A stretch of 64,000 bases of DNA, from the NCBI RefSeq assembly GCF_050699935.1, contig NZ_JBOHGB010000005.1, forward strand, positions 62,001 to 126,000, written 5' to 3'. Both the position numbers and the translations under genes were made by a program. The notes beneath the pieces were generated by a model. It was not told the origin of the DNA. It searched no databases and was given only the letters and a program-made list of their open reading frames with translations. Each line of letters opens with the position of its first letter. Position 1 is the stretch's first letter. Below are positions 59,570 to 64,000 of the stretch, piece by piece. The stretch is from Actinophytocola sp050699935. Its GTDB lineage: Bacteria > Actinomycetota > Actinomycetes > Mycobacteriales > Pseudonocardiaceae.

Positions 59570-60064
59570 GTGGGTACGGACGGCAGCGCGGGGCCGATCG
59601 ATCGCGACCGTGACGAGGTGGGCCGCGCGCGCAACGCTCGCCCGCGCGACGGGCTGGGCCGCCCGCTGCCGCGCGGCGCGGCCGGCGTCGCGCGCCATCC
59701 CGAAGGGGTCCTGCGGTCACCGGACCAGACTCTCGCCGAAGCCCAGCGGCTGCTCGACGACGGCATGCCGTTCCATGCCCACGAAGTGCTGGAGGACGCC
59801 TGGAAGAACTGCCCGGAGCCGCAGCGCGCGCTGTGGAAGGGGATGGCCCAGCTGGCGGTGGGCGCCACCCACGCCGCCCGCGGCAACAGGACCGGGGCGG
59901 TCGCCCTGCTCAGGCGCGGTGCCGACCACATCGAGCCCTACCAGGGCCAACCGCCGCACGACATCGACGTCGCCGGGCTGCTTCAGTGGGCACGTGACCA
60001 CGTCGCCGCCCTCGAGGCCGGCGCGGGCCACGTGACCACGCCACGCCTTCGCGGTCCGGGCTGA
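59570..60064 (+). CDS. DUF309 family protein
   Basis: 164 aa. The DUF309 core is QTLAEAQRLLDDGMPFHAHEVLEDAWKNCPEPQRALWKGMAQLAVGATHAARGNRTGAVALLRRGADHIEPY, with the conserved HxHExxE...W signature. The N-terminal ~55 residues are polar. GTG 59570 has GGGAGG upstream. Function unknown. Confidence 0.83.
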   Translation: MGTDGSAGPIDRDRDEVGRARNARPRDGLGRPLPRGAAGVARHPEGVLRSPDQTLAEAQRLLDDGMPFHAHEVLEDAWKNCPEPQRALWKGMAQLAVGATHAARGNRTGAVALLRRGADHIEPYQGQPPHDIDVAGLLQWARDHVAALEAGAGHVTTPRLRGPG

Positions 60065-60079
60065 GTCGGCAGCCCGGAC
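60054..60079. terminator. Bidirectional hairpin between DUF309 and cold-shock genes
   Basis: GTCCGGGCT (60054-60062) pairs perfectly with AGCCCGGAC (60071-60079), loop 8 nt, overlapping the DUF309 stop and just below the convergent cold-shock gene. Confidence 0.65.
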
Positions 60080-60086
60080 GCGGACG

Positions 60087-60290
60087 TCAGACGGTGCGTA
60101 CGGCGGTGGCCTGCAAGCCCTTGCGGCCCTCGGCGACCTCGAACTCGACGCGCTGGTCGTCGGCCAGGCCGTGGTCGTCGTAGTTCTGAATCTCGGACTT
60201 GTGCACGAAGAGGTCCTTACCGCCGTCGGCGGGCGAGATGAAGCCGAAGCCCTTGGTGGCGTTGAACCATTTGACGGTCCCCTGTGGCAT
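60087..60290 (-). CDS. Cold-shock protein (CspA family)
   Basis: 67 aa, exactly the family size. QGTVKWFNATKGFGFISPADGGKDLFVHKSEI shows both RNA-binding motifs, KGFGFI (RNP1) and DLFVH (RNP2). Acts as an RNA chaperone in the cytoplasm. ATG 60290 with AGGAGCACAC just upstream. Confidence 0.95.
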   Translation of the reverse strand: MPQGTVKWFNATKGFGFISPADGGKDLFVHKSEIQNYDDHGLADDQRVEFEVAEGRKGLQATAVRTV

Positions 60291-60467
60291 GTGTGCTCCT
60301 ACGTGCGTGGGACGACGGCGGGCGATGACCCGGCGAAGATCGTGGTCCCGTCCCCGGCCGGAAAGTTGGCCGGGCTCAACTGCTGGGGACTGCGTCGACG
60401 GGCTGCCGAACAGGGGTGAACCCAACGGCCGCAGTGTACCCGCCGGCAGGTGCGTCGTCCCGGCGGT

Positions 60468-61214
60468 TCAGGCGTACATGAGCAGCCACCACGCCACGAG
60501 CACACCGCCCGAGTTGGTGGCGAGGTGAACCAGCATCGGCGCGAGGAGTCCGCGCCCGGTGTGTCGCCACCAGTACAGCGCCACGCCGGCCACGGTGGCG
60601 CCGAGCATCGCGACCAACGACACCACGATGATCGGGACACCGCCGAACACGGTGTCGATGGCGGCGTTCTCCCTCAGTGCCAAGGAGGGGAGCGCGTGCC
60701 ACAGTCCAAACAGGAGGGCAGCGGCGAGCACGGGCCGCCACCGCCACCGGTCACCGGCACCGAACAGCGCGGGGAGCACGCCACGGAAGGCGACCTCCTC
60801 GAGAAGCACGGTGCCCAGTGGGATGCGGACCAGCGTCACCCACAGCAAGGTGCCGACACCGAGCGTGCCGAGGCGGCCGTCGTCGAACAGGTCCCGCAGC
60901 GACGGCACCGCGACGGCCACGCCGAAGACCAGCCCGATCGCACCCAGCCCGGCCAACCCGAACACCCCGGCTCGCCGCAGGTGCCGCCGGTCCAACCCGA
61001 TGGCGTGGAAACGCAGCCCGGACCAGCGGGCCAGCTCGATCAACGCGGCCGCGACGACCACGCCGCACAGCGGATAGGACCAGCCCGGCAACAGCAGGTT
61101 GACCATCGCCGTGGCCGCCGCGAGCAGCAACAACGCGGCTGCCGTCGCCAGCACCCGCCGACGTCGCCACGGGGAGCCGGGCGGAGCGACCGGGGCCGAG
61201 GTCGACGTCGTCAT
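60468..61214 (-). CDS. CPBP-family intramembrane metalloprotease
   Basis: 248 aa, about seven helices. The three CPBP motifs are seen: EEVAFRG (EExxxR), FGLWHALPSL (FxxxH) and HLATNSGG (HxxxN-type). Prenyl-endopeptidase-like or bacteriocin self-immunity-type membrane protease. ATG 61214. Divergent from the helicase gene; stands alone. Confidence 0.88.
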   Translation of the reverse strand: MTTSTSAPVAPPGSPWRRRRVLATAAALLLLAAATAMVNLLLPGWSYPLCGVVVAAALIELARWSGLRFHAIGLDRRHLRRAGVFGLAGLGAIGLVFGVAVAVPSLRDLFDDGRLGTLGVGTLLWVTLVRIPLGTVLLEEVAFRGVLPALFGAGDRWRWRPVLAAALLFGLWHALPSLALRENAAIDTVFGGVPIIVVSLVAMLGATVAGVALYWWRHTGRGLLAPMLVHLATNSGGVLVAWWLLMYA

Positions 61215-61302
61215 GATGCGTCCAGTGTGCGCTTCCAACCTGAACGGCGCCTGACGGCAATGCCGCGGGTCCACGCGGTCGTAGGTCCGTAACCGGGCCG
61301 TG

Positions 61303-61352
61303 TACGCTGGCGTTGACGGCCCGCTCAGTTCTGCCTCGGGCCGCGTTTTCTT
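61303..61352 (+). promoter_or_regulatory. Putative promoter and leader attenuator of the DEAD-box helicase gene
   Basis: A -10-like TACGCT (61303-61308) would start transcription near 61315. Immediately after, CGGCCCG (61317-61323) pairs perfectly with CGGGCCG (61337-61343) around a 13-nt loop, followed by TTTTCTT (61346-61352). This is a Rho-independent terminator shape placed ~75 bp ahead of the helicase ATG, in a genome where terminators seldom have T-runs. No good -35 is seen. Confidence 0.5.
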
Positions 61353-61426
61353 GTCGACCACCACGCGCCGCGGCCATCGACGGTCTGCGCCGGGCAGGAC
61401 GACCCATCGACGTTTCGGAGTACCAC

Positions 61427-62836
61427 ATGGCGGCTCGCCGCCCCCGCACGACTCTTCCTTCCCCAATCGAGAGCACACGGCCCGACGGCCGGACCTTCAC
61501 CCAGCTGGGCGTGCCCGCCGCGCTTACGGCGGCGCTCGCGGCCCAGGGCGTCTTCAGCCCGTTCCCCATCCAGGCGGCGACATTGCCGGACTCGCTGGCC
61601 GGTCGCGACGTGCTCGGCCGCGGCCGGACCGGGTCGGGCAAGACCTACGCGTTCGCGCTCCCCGTGCTCGCCCGGCTGGCCGGCGGCGCCCGGCCGCGCC
61701 CCGGCCGGCCCCGTGCGCTGATCCTGGCGCCCACCCGTGAGCTCGCCGGCCAGATCGAGGCCACGATGGCGCCGCTCGCCAAGGCCATGTCGCTGCGCAC
61801 CCTGACCGTCTACGGCGGTGTGCGCCCCGGCCCGCAGATCTCCGGTCTCCGGGCGGGGATCGACGTGCTCATCGCCTGCCCCGGGCGCCTCGCCGACCAC
61901 ATCGACGCCGGTCACGCCCGCCTCGACGCCGTCGAGATCACCGTCCTCGACGAGGCCGACCACATGGCCGATCTCGGCTTTCTTCCGGCCGTCACCAAGC
62001 TGCTCGACCAGACCCCGCGCCGCGGCCAGCGGCTGCTCTTCTCGGCCACGCTCGACGCCGGTGTCGACGTGCTGGTCCGCCGATTTCTGCGCGATCCGGT
62101 CACGCACCGCGTCGACCCGGTGTCCTCACCGGTGACGAGCATGGCCCACCACGTGCTGCACGTACCTCCGGCCGCTCGGCTCCCGGTGCTGGTCGACCTG
62201 ACCGCCGCGCCCGGCCGGACTCTGGTGTTCACCCGGACGAAGCGGGGCGCCCGGAAGCTGACCAGCCAACTCGTCGCGGAAGGTGTGCCCGCGGTCGAGC
62301 TGCACGGCAACCTCGGTCAGCCGGCGCGCTCCCGCAACCTGCTCGCCTTCGCCGACGGCAGCGCGCCCACCCTGGTGGCCACGGACATCGCCGCCCGCGG
62401 CATCCACGTCGACGACATCACGCTGGTGATCCATGCCGACCCGCCGACCGAGCACAAGGCCTACCTGCATCGATCGGGCCGCACCGCGCGGGCGGGAGCG
62501 TCCGGCACCGTGGTCACCCTGATGACCGACGCGCAGGTCGCCGACGTCCGCGACCTCACCCGCAAGGCCGGCATCACCCCCACCGTCACCCGGCTGCGAC
62601 CCGGTCATCCTCTTCTCGCCCAGATCGCCCCGGGGGAGCGCACCTACGTGACCCCGGCCGCGAAGGCGACGCCGGACGCACGCCCGGCCCGCCGCGGCCG
62701 GCCACCCGGCACCACACCACGACCCACCAGGCGCGCGCGACCAGCGAAGCCGAACTCCCCGGCGCCCACCGCGAACCCCACCGGAATGGCCGCGTTCTCG
62801 GCCGGCACCCGCGCAGGGCGGCGCCTCGGCCGCTGA
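61427..62836 (+). CDS. DEAD-box RNA helicase (RhlE-like)
   Basis: 469 aa. Motifs in order: Q-motif FSPFPIQAATLP, I GRGRTGSGKT, Ia PTRELAGQI, II VLDEADHM, III FSAT, IV-V LVFTRTKRGARKL and ATDIAARGIHVDDI, VI HRSGRTARAG. The C-terminal ~60 residues are basic and Pro-rich. It unwinds structured RNA, often in cold adaptation or ribosome assembly. ATG 61427. The leader holds a terminator-like hairpin. Confidence 0.93.
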   Translation: MAARRPRTTLPSPIESTRPDGRTFTQLGVPAALTAALAAQGVFSPFPIQAATLPDSLAGRDVLGRGRTGSGKTYAFALPVLARLAGGARPRPGRPRALILAPTRELAGQIEATMAPLAKAMSLRTLTVYGGVRPGPQISGLRAGIDVLIACPGRLADHIDAGHARLDAVEITVLDEADHMADLGFLPAVTKLLDQTPRRGQRLLFSATLDAGVDVLVRRFLRDPVTHRVDPVSSPVTSMAHHVLHVPPAARLPVLVDLTAAPGRTLVFTRTKRGARKLTSQLVAEGVPAVELHGNLGQPARSRNLLAFADGSAPTLVATDIAARGIHVDDITLVIHADPPTEHKAYLHRSGRTARAGASGTVVTLMTDAQVADVRDLTRKAGITPTVTRLRPGHPLLAQIAPGERTYVTPAAKATPDARPARRGRPPGTTPRPTRRARPAKPNSPAPTANPTGMAAFSAGTRAGRRLGR

Positions 62837-62837
62837 G

Positions 62838-62854
62838 GGCCGGGATGTCCGGCC
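62838..62854. terminator. Hairpin after the helicase gene
   Basis: GGCCGG (62838-62843) and CCGGCC (62849-62854) around GATGT, directly after the helicase stop and ahead of the convergent transporter gene. Confidence 0.55.
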
Positions 62855-62958
62855 GCGTCGTGCGGGAACTGCTTGATCAGCCGCGGCAGGAGGTCCGCCA
62901 CGACCCGAGCACGCCGCGGGAGTCCATCGGCGAGGGCGTACCGCGACGGTTCAAGGAA

Positions 62959-64000
62959 TCATGAGCGATCACGGTCTGGGGCGCGAGTGGGAGCGTCTTC
63001 GGATGTCGGATGCGCCGCGGGAGACGAGCTCACGGTCTCTCGACCCGGCTCCGCGTCGGCATCGCGGCGGCCGCCCCGATGCCGACGTCGGCGCGGCGGC
63101 TCGATCACGCCCGCCCGCACGTCGCCGCGGATGTCCTTCGCGAGAGCCACGCACATCGCGAGGAGCACCAGCACGAACGGCGAGGCCACCACGATCGCGC
63201 CCCACTGCAGCGCGTCCAGCCCGCCGATGATGAGCAGCATCAGCGCGACCAGACCGACCAGCAGACCCCAGCTCACGGTCAGCCACTTCTTCGGCTCCGG
63301 GTCGCCCTTCGACGAGAACGTGCCCAGCACGATGGCGCCGGCGTCGGCGCCGCTGACGAAGAACACCGCGGCGAGCACGACCACGGCCAGGCTGGTCACC
63401 GTGGCCAGCGGGAACGCCTGCAGCACCTCGAACAGCGCGGCCTGCGCGCTCTCGCCCGCGGCGGCCGCGACGTCGGTGACCCCGGACAGCTGCAGGTCCA
63501 GGGAGGTCCCGCCGAGCACGGAGAACCACACCACGGTGGCGATGCTCGGCGCGATCAGCACCCCGAGCACGTACTCCCGGATGGTGCGGCCGCGCGAGAT
63601 CTTGGCCAGGAAGCTGCCGACGTAGGGCGCCCAGGAGATGCCCCACGCCCAGAAGAACACCGTCCAGTTCTGCATCCACGGGCCGTCGTCGAACGCGCCC
63701 GTCTCGAACGACATCGGCAGGAAGTTGAACACGTAGCCGCCGAGCGCCTCGGACAGCAGGTCCAGGATGAACCGGAACGGGCCGAGCACCAACAGGAACA
63801 CCATCAGCGCGATGGCCAGCAGCACGTTGAAGTCGGCGAGCCGCTTGATGCCCTTCTCCACGCCGGCCACCGCGGAGAACACGAACGCGATGGTGAGCAC
63901 GCCGACCACGATGACCAGCAGCAGCGCGGAGCTGTCGATGCCGGCGACGAACCCGAGCCCAGCGATGATCTGCAGCGTGCCCAGCCCGAGGGTCACCGCG
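62959..64000 (-). CDS. BCCT-family (betaine/carnitine/choline) transporter, 5' end beyond window
   Basis: The last ~346 residues of a BCCT transporter; the frame remains open at base 64000. The family signature WTVFFWAWGISWAPYVGSFLAKISRGRTIREYVLG is clear, with further helices (LATVTSLAVVVLAAVFFVSGADAGAIVLG, VSWGLLVGLVALMLLIIGG). The C-terminal ~60 residues are charged and cytoplasmic (PPRRRRHRGGRRDADAEPG...), as in osmosensing members such as BetP. Imports compatible solutes or quaternary amines with Na+ or H+. Confidence 0.9.
   Translation of the reverse strand, partial: AVTLGLGTLQIIAGLGFVAGIDSSALLLVIVVGVLTIAFVFSAVAGVEKGIKRLADFNVLLAIALMVFLLVLGPFRFILDLLSEALGGYVFNFLPMSFETGAFDDGPWMQNWTVFFWAWGISWAPYVGSFLAKISRGRTIREYVLGVLIAPSIATVVWFSVLGGTSLDLQLSGVTDVAAAAGESAQAALFEVLQAFPLATVTSLAVVVLAAVFFVSGADAGAIVLGTFSSKGDPEPKKWLTVSWGLLVGLVALMLLIIGGLDALQWGAIVVASPFVLVLLAMCVALAKDIRGDVRAGVIEPPRRRRHRGGRRDADAEPGRETVSSSPAAHPTSEDAPTRAPDRDRS

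Noticed and set aside
62845..62964. 39-codon plus-strand frame after the helicase gene
   Set aside because: It starts inside the terminator hairpin, lacks a ribosome site and overlaps the 3' end of the convergent transporter gene.

Overview
This is a 64 kb, roughly 70 % GC actinomycete chromosome segment, most likely from the Pseudonocardiales (an inference from codon use, frequent GTG starts, ATGA/GTGA gene overlaps and gene content). I see no rRNA, tRNA, CRISPR or intact transposase. Three stretches look like accessory catabolic DNA: 1-10.3 kb, 25.4-44 kb and 52.8-55 kb. The rest is a mix of exported carbohydrate functions, signalling and small stress or housekeeping genes.

Region 1 (1-10265, + strand) is one tightly packed operon. 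In order it holds the end of a NitT/TauT-type ABC ATPase, a thioredoxin-reductase-like flavoprotein, an AtuA-family protein, a DUF4387 protein, a UGSC-motif protein read through an in-frame TGA, its partner-domain protein, an MmgE/PrpD protein, an acyl-CoA dehydrogenase, a divergent B12 mutase large subunit, a crotonase and the separate B12-binding subunit. This reads as uptake and CoA-linked breakdown of an unidentified organic acid. The best single finding is the selenoprotein gene at 2886-3587: the TGA at 3309-3311 sits exactly where a paralogue at 42345-43982 has Cys (CGSC), and a perfect 8-bp stem with a 5-nt loop follows 10 nt after it, as in a bacterial SECIS element.

Region 2 (10.3-25.4 kb) carries an M23 peptidase, a membrane protein plus lipoprotein pair, a BNR-repeat secreted protein followed by a four-gene sugar ABC transporter, a scar of a xanthine-dehydrogenase-type operon, pcm, a small HATPase and a large secreted pullulanase.

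Region 3 (25.4-44 kb) is a second catabolic block. Two Fbp/Pot-type ABC operons on the minus strand (29618 to 25398, and 41321 to 35716) share the same operator, CGTTTCA-N5-[T/C]GAAACG, just downstream of good sigma-70 type promoters. Between and beside them lie a CaiB/BaiF CoA-transferase, two IclR regulators, a crotonase, a MaoC dehydratase and two further UGSC paralogues, each fused to the partner domain. One paralogue keeps CGSC and the other has lost both redox residues. Two enzymes of the second ABC operon, an isopropylmalate-dehydrogenase-like and an isochorismatase-like protein, lack their family's catalytic residues. A 169-bp imperfect palindrome (MITE-like) sits inside the first ABC operon.

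Region 4 (44-64 kb) holds a frameshifted papain-like protein, a GGDEF-EAL protein, a cyclase, remnants of a Liv transporter abutting an internally deleted deazaflavin nitroreductase, a DUF885 peptidase-like gene, a second AtuA operon with a CMD protein, a frameshifted SMI1/KNR4 gene, a glycosyltransferase, small stress genes, a NYN-domain protein, DUF309, a cold-shock protein, a CPBP protease, a DEAD-box helicase with a terminator-like leader hairpin, and a BCCT transporter cut by the window end.
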